From: Bacteroidia bacterium
GTDB lineage: Bacteria; Bacteroidota; Bacteroidia; 2-12-FULL-35-15
Length of the DNA stretch: 53,344 nucleotides
Assembly (NCBI GenBank): GCA_016786925.1
Contig: JAEUTU010000068.1
Span: 1-53,344 of the forward strand
Direction of reading: 5' to 3'
Shown here: positions 1 through 8,092 of the stretch, piece by piece
Layout: every line of letters begins with the position of its first letter
Position numbering within the stretch: position 1 is the stretch's first letter
Program-made: the position numbers and the translations under genes
Notes under the pieces: generated by a model
Databases searched by the model: none
Told to the model about the DNA's origin: nothing
The model's input: only the letters and a program-made list of their open reading frames with translations

Positions 1-325
1 ACAAGGACAATTGGATGCTGCTATCAGTGATTATTCTGCTGCTTTGGAGTTTAAGCCAAACGATAAAAATACCTTGGTGAACCGTGCGAATGCATTTGGA
101 ATGAAGAATAAGTTTGAGCAAGCGATCGCAGATTACTCTTCTGCATTGAAGTTGGATGAAAATGATGCCAGTATTTATTATAATCGTGCGCTTACTTACT
201 ATTACATGAAGAATATCAAGGCCTGTTCATACGACTTGCAAATGTCTATTATGAAAGGTTTTAAAGCAGATCCTCGTTTTGTTCAAGAGGTAAAGGCCGA
301 GCTAAAACGTCAGTTTGGAAGATGA
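1..325 (+). CDS. TPR-repeat protein, C-terminal part (5' end outside window)
   Basis: The reading frame is open from the first bases of the window, so the start lies upstream; the first possible initiator (TTG at 11) is simply inside the frame. The visible part of about 107 residues holds two and a half 34-residue tetratricopeptide repeats with the usual pattern of small and aromatic residues (for example AIADYSSALKLDENDASIYY), followed by a short tail. TPR proteins are helical scaffolds for protein-protein contact; no catalytic residue or partner can be named here. The stop codon overlaps the end of the convergent ABC exporter gene by 16 bases, and no terminator is visible between them. Confidence 0.8.
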   Translation, partial: QGQLDAAISDYSAALEFKPNDKNTLVNRANAFGMKNKFEQAIADYSSALKLDENDASIYYNRALTYYYMKNIKACSYDLQMSIMKGFKADPRFVQEVKAELKRQFGR

Positions 326-2091
326 TCTACTACATCTTCTTTGAATTGTAGTTCAAACAATCGTTTATAATGGCCGTTTTGTTTTAATAATTCCTGGTGT
401 GTACCTTCTTCAATGATCTCTCCTTTTTCCATGACAATTATTTTATCGGCTTTTTGGATGGTTGCGAGGCGATGAGCAATGACAATTGATGTCCGGTTTT
501 CTGTCAGCTTATTGATCGCATATTGGATCATTTGTTCTGACTCCGTATCAATAGATGAAGTGGCTTCATCCAATACCAATATTTTGGGATTGTATATGTA
601 TGCTCTGATAAAAGAGATCAATTGACGCTGCCCGACAGAAAGCATCGCACCTCTTTCCATTACATTGTAATCATATCCATTTGGCAATTTAGAGATGAAG
701 TCGTGTGCCCCAACGATCTTGGCAGCTTCTATTACCTTTTCCTTGCTTATTTCCGGATTGTTTAAAGTAATGTTGTTCATGATACTATCAGAAAACAAGA
801 ATACATCTTGTAGCACTACTCCTATGTTTTTTCGAAGAGATGTGAGTTCGTAATTGCGTATGTTGATGCCATCAATACTGATCGTTCCTTTGTTGTACTC
901 ATAAAAGCGATTCAATAAATTGATGATAGATGATTTTCCTGCTCCTGTGGCACCTACCAATGCAATGGTCTGACCTGTTTTTGCAGAAAAAGAAATGTTT
1001 TTAAGTATCCAATCTTCATTGTTATAAGCAAAGTAAACATTGTTAAAGGCAACATCTCCTTTGATGTGATCAGCTTTCTCCGTTCCATGATCAGTTATGA
1101 TATCTTCCGTGTCAATTATTTTAAAAACCCTTTCAGATGAAACCATTCCCATTTGTAAGGTGTTGAATCGATCGGCTAATTGACGGATAGGACGAAAGGT
1201 ATAGTTTAATAGCATAATGAATGCTGTAATATCTCCCAGACTGATCTGTGAACTCAATACATTTTTTCCGCCCCACCAAACAAGTAGTCCCAATGAGGCA
1301 GATGATAGGATCTCTACGACTGGAAAAAATATGGAATACGCCATGATCGAACGGATATTTGCATCACGATGCTTTGCATTGATATCATCAAATTTTGACA
1401 TCTCTTCCTTTTCACGGTTAAAGATCTGAATGATGTTAATACCAGTGATATGCTCTTGAACAAATGAGTTTAAACGTGCTACTTGTGTCCTTACTTCCTG
1501 AAAGGAAGCAGCCACCGATCGTTTAAAAATATAAGTTGCAATGAGTAGCAGTGGAATAGGGATGAGTACCATCAATGTCAGATCAAAATCGATCGTGAAC
1601 ATAGCAATGATGATAATGATGACTTTTAGAATGTCACCAATGATCACGATCAATCCTTCGGAAAAGATGTCTGCAATTACTTCAATGTCGGACACCGAAC
1701 GTGTTACTAGTGTGCCGATAGGTGTGTTGTCGTAATATTTTAATTTAAAATTCAGTATGTGTGAGAACACTTTTATCCGTAGATCTTTAATAATACTTTG
1801 GCCTAATTTGTTTGTTAAATACGAATCTGAAAATTGTAAAAAAGCTTCGGTAATGAGCGATAATAACATGAGCATGGTCATGTTCATCAGCATTTTCGCA
1901 TTGGGAACGGAAATGTAATTGTCGAGGGTGTATTTTACGATCAGCGGGCGTACAATTGCAATTACAGAGAGCGTAAGAGTCGTGGTGGCTGCAAGTACAA
2001 ATATTTTTTTATGCGGACCGATATAGGAAAATATCCTTTTTAAGATCTGAAGATCAACTGCTTTACCCGTCACTTTTTTGCTTTCTGCCAT
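310..2091 (-). CDS. ABC exporter, fused membrane and ATP-binding domains (MsbA-like)
   Basis: A 593-residue half-transporter of the type I exporter fold that would work as a dimer in the inner membrane. The first 310 residues carry about six hydrophobic helices. The nucleotide-binding domain has Walker A GATGAGKSS (380-388), Q-loop GVVLQD (424-429), signature LSVGQRQ (484-490), Walker B ILVLDEAT (504-511) and the switch histidine in VIAHRLAT (H540). Length and order match lipid A or multidrug exporters, but substrate cannot be read from sequence. It begins one base after the truA stop, so the two are almost certainly cotranscribed. Its 3' end overlaps the convergent TPR gene. Confidence 0.9.
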   Translation of the reverse strand: MAESKKVTGKAVDLQILKRIFSYIGPHKKIFVLAATTTLTLSVIAIVRPLIVKYTLDNYISVPNAKMLMNMTMLMLLSLITEAFLQFSDSYLTNKLGQSIIKDLRIKVFSHILNFKLKYYDNTPIGTLVTRSVSDIEVIADIFSEGLIVIIGDILKVIIIIIAMFTIDFDLTLMVLIPIPLLLIATYIFKRSVAASFQEVRTQVARLNSFVQEHITGINIIQIFNREKEEMSKFDDINAKHRDANIRSIMAYSIFFPVVEILSSASLGLLVWWGGKNVLSSQISLGDITAFIMLLNYTFRPIRQLADRFNTLQMGMVSSERVFKIIDTEDIITDHGTEKADHIKGDVAFNNVYFAYNNEDWILKNISFSAKTGQTIALVGATGAGKSSIINLLNRFYEYNKGTISIDGINIRNYELTSLRKNIGVVLQDVFLFSDSIMNNITLNNPEISKEKVIEAAKIVGAHDFISKLPNGYDYNVMERGAMLSVGQRQLISFIRAYIYNPKILVLDEATSSIDTESEQMIQYAINKLTENRTSIVIAHRLATIQKADKIIVMEKGEIIEEGTHQELLKQNGHYKRLFELQFKEDVVDHLPN

Positions 2092-2092
2092 A

Positions 2093-2854
2093 TTATTCGT
2101 TCAGTAGTTCAGTTGGGTAAGTTATTTTTTTTAGATAAAGTCCACAGGCAGGTACAGATACACCTGCATTGGACCGGTCTTTGCTTTCAATGATCTTGAT
2201 AAGATCCTGATCGTTCAGTTTGCCTTCACCGATCTCTAAAAGAGTACCAACTATTGCTCTTACCATGTTTCTTAAAAAACGATCAGCACTTATTGTAAAA
2301 ATTAACAATCCATTCTCTTCTTTCCAATAGGCTTCAGTGATCTTGCAGTTATTGGTGAAGGTTTGTGTGTTGCTTTTGCTGAAGCAACTGAAATCAGAAT
2401 ACTTTAACAAAAGTTTCGCGGCATTGTTCATTGCATCAACATTATAGTTGATATGACTGAAATGAGCCGAGTCGGTCAAAAAAGGATTCTTTTCTTTTGA
2501 AATATAGTATTCATAGGTTCTTGCAATGGCATCAAACCGTGAGTTTGCTTCTGCCTGAACGGCATGGATCTTATAGACAGCAATATTTTCAGGTAATACA
2601 GAATTTAATTTGTGTAGCCATTTACCTTCATGAAGATGCAACTCTTCTTTTGTACAATCAAAGTGTGCATAAAAATCTTTGGCATGTACTCCTGTATCCG
2701 TTCTTCCGCATCCGGTAACAGCAATGGGTTCATTAAGAACCATGGACAGTTTTTCGTTGAGTACCTGCTGTACTGTGTTGGGAGTATTCTCCTGTATTTG
2801 CCAGCCATGGTATGCTGTGCCTTTGTATGCGATTTTTATAAAGTAGCGTTGCAT
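2093..2854 (-). CDS. truA: tRNA pseudouridine(38-40) synthase TruA
   Basis: TruA isomerises uridines at positions 38-40 of the tRNA anticodon arm. With the ATG at 2852-2854 the protein has 253 residues, the usual length. The catalytic aspartate lies in the family motif GCGRTDTGVHA (D53), and the N-terminal FIKIAYKGTAYHGWQ block and C-terminal FLRNMVRAIVGTLLEIG block are both typical. A longer frame opening with TTG at 2866 is rejected because it would run into a TAAATTTG -7-like element at 2864-2871; a -33 partner for that element is not evident. The gene is followed after one base by the ABC exporter. Confidence 0.95.
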   Translation of the reverse strand: MQRYFIKIAYKGTAYHGWQIQENTPNTVQQVLNEKLSMVLNEPIAVTGCGRTDTGVHAKDFYAHFDCTKEELHLHEGKWLHKLNSVLPENIAVYKIHAVQAEANSRFDAIARTYEYYISKEKNPFLTDSAHFSHINYNVDAMNNAAKLLLKYSDFSCFSKSNTQTFTNNCKITEAYWKEENGLLIFTISADRFLRNMVRAIVGTLLEIGEGKLNDQDLIKIIESKDRSNAGVSVPACGLYLKKITYPTELLNE

Positions 2855-2891
2855 TGCAAGCAACAAATTTAAGCTTTAAAATTGATTAATG

Positions 2892-2922
2892 AAAAAGCCT
2901 CTGCGTTAGGCAGAGGCTTTTT
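2892..2922 (-). terminator. Hairpin terminator after the lipocalin-like gene
   Basis: A 13-bp inverted repeat (2892-2904 and 2910-2922, GC-rich core GCCTCTGC, 5-base loop). On the minus strand it follows directly after the stop codon of the 2923-3345 gene and ends in a U-tract. The A/T flanks are symmetric, so it could also stop plus-strand transcripts. Confidence 0.85.
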
Positions 2923-3345
2923 TTATTTACTTTCCATTTCGTAGATCGAATGTGTTTCATCCGGATCGCGATAGTCAAATTTTAGCTTGTTCTTCTCAAC
3001 ACTGATGACTTTGTAGTTGAATTTTTCTTTGCTTGCTTCATCTGTAAAATAGATATACTGACCGGTTTTTGTCCATGTACCACTTTTTTTATTTCCGAAT
3101 AAAATAAGATTATAAGTCCCGTCCAAATTGAGGGAAAGCATATCATTTTGCGTCTTTTCGTTCGGTTTATTCACAACGCCCCATTCTTCAATTGTAACAA
3201 CTTTCCATTGTTTACCGCACATTAGACTGTCTTTTGATGTCAGTTTAGCTTTTGGGGCTGGTTTAGCAGCTGGTTTGCTTGCTGTTTGTGCATTCATGGC
3301 AAGTGTAAAAATGGCCATAGAACAAATAAATAAAACTTTCTTCAT
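2923..3345 (-). CDS. Secreted lipocalin-like protein
   Basis: A 140-residue protein with a signal peptide (MKK start, hydrophobic core, cleavage expected at NA-Q about residue 19) and an Ala/Pro/Lys-rich linker to about residue 38. The remaining 100 residues form short beta-strand-like segments with a GKQWKVVTIE opening and GTWTKTGQYIYF, the pattern of small lipocalin-like domains common in Bacteroidota. These are beta-barrel proteins of unknown ligand. No lipobox is present, so it should be periplasmic or secreted rather than lipid-anchored. It appears monocistronic, with its own terminator and a weak upstream promoter match. Confidence 0.65.
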   Translation of the reverse strand: MKKVLFICSMAIFTLAMNAQTASKPAAKPAPKAKLTSKDSLMCGKQWKVVTIEEWGVVNKPNEKTQNDMLSLNLDGTYNLILFGNKKSGTWTKTGQYIYFTDEASKEKFNYKVISVEKNKLKFDYRDPDETHSIYEMESK

Positions 3346-3366
3346 TGTTTTTGGTTTTTAGTAGTA

Positions 3367-3397
3367 CAATATTATCATTTTAGGATTTAAATGACAA
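3367..3397 (-). promoter_or_regulatory. Possible promoter of the lipocalin-like gene
   Basis: On the minus strand TTG (3395-3397), 20 bases, then TAATATTG (3367-3374), one mismatch from the Bacteroidota -7 consensus TAnnTTTG. It would give a leader of about 15 bases. Confidence 0.4.
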
Positions 3398-3426
3398 TTT
3401 TTAAGCCATTTTTTTCGGAATAACGA

Positions 3427-3456
3427 TTTGTATTTCAAAAAAAACTTGTATTATTG
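3427..3456 (+). promoter_or_regulatory. Possible promoter of the rho operon
   Basis: TTTG (3427-3430), 18 bases, then TATTATTG (3449-3456), one mismatch from TAnnTTTG. Transcription would start near 3463, leaving a leader of about 125 bases before rho. The leader contains a short GCTC/GAGC hairpin at about 3551-3567. Leader-based autoregulation is known for rho in other bacteria but is not shown here. Confidence 0.4.
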
Positions 3457-3589
3457 CAGTGCGTTTCGACTGTTATATATTCTTATAACGTAACAATCAC
3501 AAAAATTATAGTCTACAAAATTATTTTCTAAAAAATATTCAATTTTTGAGGCTCTTTTCTTAGAGCACTTATAAACCAAATCAAACCCT

Positions 3590-5179
3590 ATGTACGATAT
3601 TATCGAATTAAACAATAAGCTTGTTGGTGAGCTTAAAGAAATTGCTAAGAGTTTAAATGTTCCGAAATACGAAGCTCTAAAAAAACAAGAGCTTATTTAT
3701 AAGATACTTGATCAGCAAGCGATCAATCCTCCGGCTGCGGATGCAATAGCAAAGCCTGAAGAAACAAAAACTCCCCGTCCACGCAAAGTACGTTTAGATA
3801 ATATTGATGCTGAGCCTAAATCGAAAGTGGAGAGCCCTGCTTCATTTTTTAATGATGATGAATTTGTTGCTACTCCGAAAGTAGAAAGCAATGAGCCTGT
3901 TGTCTCAACAAATGAGGAAACAACTGTTAACTCCGATGCCGTTGAGAAAACAGAACAGGATCAAGGAGCTCAAGAACGCAAAGAGCAACATCAGAAATTT
4001 AAACAACCTCATCATCAGCATAATCAGCAACGCCAGCCGAAGCAAGAAGACTTGTACAATTTTGACGGTATCGTTGTGAGTGAAGGGGTGTTGGAGATCA
4101 TGCCTGATGGATATGGATTTTTACGTTCTTCTGATTATAATTATTTGAATTCACCTGATGATATTTATGTGTCTCAGTCGCAAATAAAATTATTTGGTTT
4201 AAAAACAGGTGATACAGTATTAGGAAGTATCCGCCCTCCAAAAGAAGGGGAGAAATATTTCCCATTGATCAAAGTAGAAAAGATCAATGGTCGCGAACCG
4301 GCTTACGTGCGTGATCGTGTTCCATTTGATTATTTAACACCATTGTTCCCTTATGAGAAATTTAAATTGACAGGACATCCTCAATCCAATATGAGCACCA
4401 GGATCTTTGATCTTGTGACTCCAATTGGTAAAGGACAACGTGCTTTGATCGTAGCGCAACCGAAGACAGGTAAAACTGTTTTATTGAAGGATATTGCCAA
4501 TGCTATTGCAGCGAATCATCCTGAAACGTATTTGATCATTTTGTTGATCGATGAACGTCCGGAAGAGGTAACTGATATGGCTCGCAGCGTTAAGGCTGAA
4601 GTCGTGGCATCTACATTTGATGAACCAGCTGACCGTCACGTTAAGATCGCGAACATTGTTCTTGAAAAAGCAAAACGTATGGTGGAATGTGGTCATGATG
4701 TGTGTATCTTATTGGATTCTATCACTCGTTTAGCTCGTGCCTATAATACCGTTCAACCTGCATCAGGTAAGGTGTTGAGTGGTGGTGTGGATGCGAATGC
4801 ATTACATAAGCCTAAGCGTTTCTTTGGTGCAGCGCGTAAGATCGAAAATGGTGGATCATTAACGATCATTGCAACGGCACTTACTGAAACAGGTTCGAAA
4901 ATGGATGAGGTAATCTTTGAAGAATTTAAAGGAACAGGTAACTCTGAAATTCAGTTGGATAGAAAAATTGCTAATAAACGTGTTTATCCGGCTATTGATA
5001 TTGTTGCGTCAAGTACACGTAGAGATGATCTATTGGTGGACAAAGAAACACAGCAACGTGTTTGGATATTGCGTAAGCACTTATCGGATATGAATCCGGT
5101 AGAGGCGATGGACTTCTTGAAAGATAGAATGAAAAACACGCAAACCAATGAGGAGTTTTTAATAGCAATGAATGGGTAG
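3590..5179 (+). CDS. rho: Transcription termination factor Rho
   Basis: Rho is a hexameric RNA-dependent ATPase that ends untranslated transcripts. The 529 residues contain an N-terminal Rho-N helical segment (1-45), a poorly conserved polar insert (about 45-155, acidic then rich in Gln/His/Lys), the cold-shock-like RNA-binding domain beginning [15 protein letters not shown] (166-180), and the ATPase core with Walker [10 protein letters not shown] (289-297), Walker [10 protein letters not shown] (D376) and the Q-loop SGGVDANAL. The protein is about 110 residues longer than E. coli Rho because of the insert, which is usual in this phylum. The gene heads a three-gene run with DUF4199 (22-base gap) and YitT (15-base gap). 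Confidence 0.97.
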   Translation: MYDIIELNNKLVGELKEIAKSLNVPKYEALKKQELIYKILDQQAINPPAADAIAKPEETKTPRPRKVRLDNIDAEPKSKVESPASFFNDDEFVATPKVESNEPVVSTNEETTVNSDAVEKTEQDQGAQERKEQHQKFKQPHHQHNQQRQPKQEDLYNFDGIVVSEGVLEIMPDGYGFLRSSDYNYLNSPDDIYVSQSQIKLFGLKTGDTVLGSIRPPKEGEKYFPLIKVEKINGREPAYVRDRVPFDYLTPLFPYEKFKLTGHPQSNMSTRIFDLVTPIGKGQRALIVAQPKTGKTVLLKDIANAIAANHPETYLIILLIDERPEEVTDMARSVKAEVVASTFDEPADRHVKIANIVLEKAKRMVECGHDVCILLDSITRLARAYNTVQPASGKVLSGGVDANALHKPKRFFGAARKIENGGSLTIIATALTETGSKMDEVIFEEFKGTGNSEIQLDRKIANKRVYPAIDIVASSTRRDDLLVDKETQQRVWILRKHLSDMNPVEAMDFLKDRMKNTQTNEEFLIAMNG

Positions 5180-5201
5180 GATTGAGAATTAATACGTATT
5201 T

Positions 5202-5720
5202 ATGAAAAAAATAAGCATTGTTGTTCAAGCTGCATTAGTTGCAGGAATATTAAATTGTGTGGCATGGTATGCTTTTGCTAAGTCGATCGGATTCTATGAA
5301 GTAAAAGTATATATGTATCGTAACTATGTTACGTTTGCCATGTTGGTGATCGGAATATTTCTTTCCATTTATCTAATGAAAAGAAAAGAGGGTGGATTTA
5401 TGGAATTTAAGGAAGCGGTAAAGAATGGTATTCTGTTCAGTTTCATATTAGCTGCTGTGATGGCGATCTTTAATTACATTTACTATACATTCATTACTCC
5501 GGATACAATTGATTTCTTTTTAAGTGAGGCAAAGAATTATATGCTTCAAAATCCTGATAAGTTCAAGGCAGAGGATATTCCTAAGTACTTAGATGGCGAA
5601 CGTGGAAATTTTAGCTCATTTAAACTGATCCCTCCGGTTCTGTTTTTCGGATTATTGGTTTCGCTTTTAGTAGCTGCAGTTCTTCAGAAGAAGAATCCGA
5701 ATAAGATCTCAGAAAACTAA
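5202..5720 (+). CDS. DUF4199 membrane protein
   Basis: A 172-residue integral membrane protein with four hydrophobic segments (about 6-27, 44-60, 74-96 and 143-163) and a soluble loop between the third and fourth (about 97-140). Its features, including the MKRKEGGFMEFKEAV segment after the second helix and the length, fit the DUF4199 family widespread in Bacteroidota, whose function is unknown. The gene lies between rho and the YitT gene with short gaps, so it is probably cotranscribed. I see no catalytic motif. Confidence 0.75.
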   Translation: MKKISIVVQAALVAGILNCVAWYAFAKSIGFYEVKVYMYRNYVTFAMLVIGIFLSIYLMKRKEGGFMEFKEAVKNGILFSFILAAVMAIFNYIYYTFITPDTIDFFLSEAKNYMLQNPDKFKAEDIPKYLDGERGNFSSFKLIPPVLFFGLLVSLLVAAVLQKKNPNKISEN

Positions 5721-5735
5721 TTATTTTTTTTCTTC

Positions 5736-6590
5736 ATGAAACCGGATAGAACAGAGGTTTTGAATTATGCTTCCATTATGCTTGGTAGCTTGATCATGGC
5801 CTTTGGTGTTGTTGCATTCCTTTCTCCTAACCATATTGCTACAGGTGGAACAGCCGGTCTTGCGATCGTTTTAAATTCCGTATTCAATTTGCCAGTTGGT
5901 GTTTTAATGGCATTGATCAATGTGCCTCTATTAGCATTTGGATTAAAGTATTTAGGTAGGAAATTTGCCATAAAAACCGTTTTCTGCATTTTGGCGATCG
6001 TAGTTTTTGTGGATGTACTTGCTCATATTATTCATTTGCCTGCATTGAGTAATAATTTGATGTTAGCGACTTTATATGGCGGTGTTACGGTTGGTGTAGG
6101 TTTGGGCTTGATCTTCAAAGGCGGGGCCTCTGCCGGTGGAGGAAGTATTATTGCTAAGATCATTGCGGCTAATTCTAATTTAAAGACCAGTACGGTTGTT
6201 TTAATATTAGATGCGCTGGTTGTGGTTTCTGCCAGTATTGTTTTTAAAAGTATTGAGTTGGCTTTGTGGAGTTTGATCAGTATTTATGTTACCTCCCGTT
6301 TGATCGATACTGTGTTGGTGGGTGTTCAAGGTCAGAAAATTGTTCACATCTCTTCTTCAAAGAATTTAACTGAATTAAGTACGCTTATTTCTTCTGAATT
6401 GGGTGTTTCCGGAACGATTGTAAAAGGGAATGATCTAGGCGTGAATGAATACAAAGACATCATCTTCATTATGATCGATAAGAATCGCTTGAATTCTTTA
6501 AAGCAATTAGTTTCCAATTACGATCCCAATGTGAAGATGATCGTGATGGAAGCTACCGAGGTTTTAGGAAAGGAAAGCGAACGATTCTAA
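5736..6590 (+). CDS. YitT family membrane protein (DUF161 + DUF2179)
   Basis: The 284 residues comprise five or six membrane helices in the first 190 residues with glycine-rich loops such as ATGGTAGLAIV and GGASAGGGSII, typical of the YitT_membrane (DUF161) family. A soluble C-terminal DUF2179 domain follows (about 195-280, VQGQKIVHISS onward). The family is broadly distributed and its role is unknown; some members are annotated as possible transporters. It ends one base before the convergent esterase gene with no hairpin between them. It is the last gene of the rho run. Confidence 0.85.
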   Translation: MKPDRTEVLNYASIMLGSLIMAFGVVAFLSPNHIATGGTAGLAIVLNSVFNLPVGVLMALINVPLLAFGLKYLGRKFAIKTVFCILAIVVFVDVLAHIIHLPALSNNLMLATLYGGVTVGVGLGLIFKGGASAGGGSIIAKIIAANSNLKTSTVVLILDALVVVSASIVFKSIELALWSLISIYVTSRLIDTVLVGVQGQKIVHISSSKNLTELSTLISSELGVSGTIVKGNDLGVNEYKDIIFIMIDKNRLNSLKQLVSNYDPNVKMIVMEATEVLGKESERF

Positions 6591-6591
6591 T

Positions 6592-7407
6592 TTATTGCTC
6601 ATTTAATTTTACCAACCCCTGGTAAGCGCAATTGTGAAGGATCGTTGCATGGTTTTCGTTAGGGAAATAGCCGAATTTTATTTTTAAATTCTTATTGTCC
6701 GATAATATGGCGTTTAATTTTCGTGCATCACCTTCCATTATTTTACCTTCTTTGCCAACAGCTAAATACACTTTTATAGAATTAGATTTTATGTTTTGTT
6801 GGAGTTGTGTTGATGCACTGTTTAATAATGATTCTTGATCCCACCATAAGCTAGGACTTACAATTAGATAATTGTTGAATAAATAAGGCTTTTTTAATAA
6901 GATCTCTGTTGCCAGCAAACCACCTAAAGATTGACCAATGATGGTTTTTGTAGAATTAGTCTTGTAGTTCTTCTCTATAAATGGCTGTAATTCTTTTTCA
7001 ATAAATGCAATAAACTTTTCAGAGCTACCGGTTGTAGGAAAGTCTTTTTTATCCTTTTCTATCGTTGTTGGAAAGGTGAAGTCTCTTTTTCTATCCACAT
7101 TAGCAATGCCCACCAAAATCGAATTCGGAAGTAAACCATACATGCTCAAGAAATTTGTTAGTCCTGCAATATGAATATAATCTTCGTTGGCAGAGCCATC
7201 CAGCAGATAGATCACAGGATATGTTTTTGCTGAATCAGGGGAATAGCCATCCGGGAGGTAAATATTTAATGTTCTGATTTCATATAACTCTTTCGAATCA
7301 ATTTTAATTGATTCTCCAAGTGCAATAGGGGATGGGGAGAAATGTGAAATTTGAGCATTTATGTTGATTGTATAAAGTAGGGAAAGGATTAGGATAAGTT
7401 TTTTCAT
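6592..7407 (-). CDS. Secreted alpha/beta-hydrolase, putative esterase family
   Basis: A 271-residue secreted hydrolase of the esterase D/Fes-like group. The signal peptide ends at NA-Q (about residue 18). The nucleophile elbow is IGQSLGG (S160), and a late histidine in PNENHATIL (H253) is the probable catalytic base. The RTLNIYLPDGY and YPVIYLLDGS segments near residues 45-72 are hallmark pieces of this family, which includes acyl-ester and siderophore esterases. The substrate cannot be deduced. It starts two bases after the pentapeptide-repeat gene stop and must share its transcript, although a functional link is only an inference. Confidence 0.8.
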   Translation of the reverse strand: MKKLILILSLLYTININAQISHFSPSPIALGESIKIDSKELYEIRTLNIYLPDGYSPDSAKTYPVIYLLDGSANEDYIHIAGLTNFLSMYGLLPNSILVGIANVDRKRDFTFPTTIEKDKKDFPTTGSSEKFIAFIEKELQPFIEKNYKTNSTKTIIGQSLGGLLATEILLKKPYLFNNYLIVSPSLWWDQESLLNSASTQLQQNIKSNSIKVYLAVGKEGKIMEGDARKLNAILSDNKNLKIKFGYFPNENHATILHNCAYQGLVKLNEQ

Positions 7408-7409
7408 GT

Positions 7410-7994
7410 TTATTCAATTATGATATCATATTTAGTTAGAAGTCCGGAGATTCCTTCTTTGGAAAATTTAGCCTTTTTTATAAGGTTCATCTCCGGATCG
7501 ATCAAGTAGTTATAAGCACTTCTAAAATCGGTCTTTTCTAATGTTGTTCGTTCAAATTTGCTATTCAGAAGATCACAATTAAGCATGTTTATTGCACTTA
7601 GGTCGGCTTGAGTGAAATCGACATCATGGATGGTACAGCTTTTAAATGATGAATTCTTCAAGTTTACATTGTGAAAAGATGAAAAGTTAAGAATACAATT
7701 TTCAAAATGCACTTCAAATAAAAAATCAGAGCAGCGATCGAATGATAAACCAAGCAGTTTACAACCTTTCATTTGTATATTCTTGAGTGCTGTTTTGTTT
7801 AGTTTGACAGAACTGATATTGCATTCTGAGAAACTACAATCAGTAAAAGAATATCCTGACAGATCAAAATTTGTAAGGTCACAATTTATGAATTGACAAT
7901 TGTCGTATTCACCTTTTACGAGCGTAATACAATCTACTTGTTTTAGTGTTTTATTTTCAAAGATGTTGGACATTGCATGCGAAATATGAATCAT
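7410..7994 (-). CDS. Pentapeptide-repeat protein, Qnr-like
   Basis: The 194 residues are mostly tandem five-residue repeats with Phe or Leu at the centre and Cys or Ala two places before (CDLTN, FDLSG, YSFTD, CSFSE, CNISS and so on), which fold as a right-handed beta-helix. One irregular stretch near residues 99-110 could form a loop. The C-terminal segment ending GLLTKYDIIIE resembles the dimerisation helix of Qnr-type gyrase-protecting proteins; the length is slightly below the roughly 215 residues of Qnr. Gyrase interaction is an inference. An internal ATG (7971-7973, MSNIFEN) is an equally plausible start. Operon with the downstream esterase. Confidence 0.75.
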   Translation of the reverse strand: MIHISHAMSNIFENKTLKQVDCITLVKGEYDNCQFINCDLTNFDLSGYSFTDCSFSECNISSVKLNKTALKNIQMKGCKLLGLSFDRCSDFLFEVHFENCILNFSSFHNVNLKNSSFKSCTIHDVDFTQADLSAINMLNCDLLNSKFERTTLEKTDFRSAYNYLIDPEMNLIKKAKFSKEGISGLLTKYDIIIE

Positions 7995-8045
7995 TGATTC
8001 TTAATTGTAAATGTACAATTAATATTGTTGATTTAATTAAATGAA

Positions 8046-8074
8046 AAAAGCTCCAAAGATTCTTTGGAGCTTTT
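8046..8074 (-). terminator. Hairpin terminator after the T9SS beta-propeller gene
   Basis: A near-perfect inverted repeat AAAAGCTCCAAAGA / TCTTTGGAGCTTTT with a minimal loop, 19 bases beyond the stop codon at 8093 and followed on the minus strand by a U-rich run. Confidence 0.8.
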
Positions 8075-8092
8075 CTAAAATAGTATAAATGA

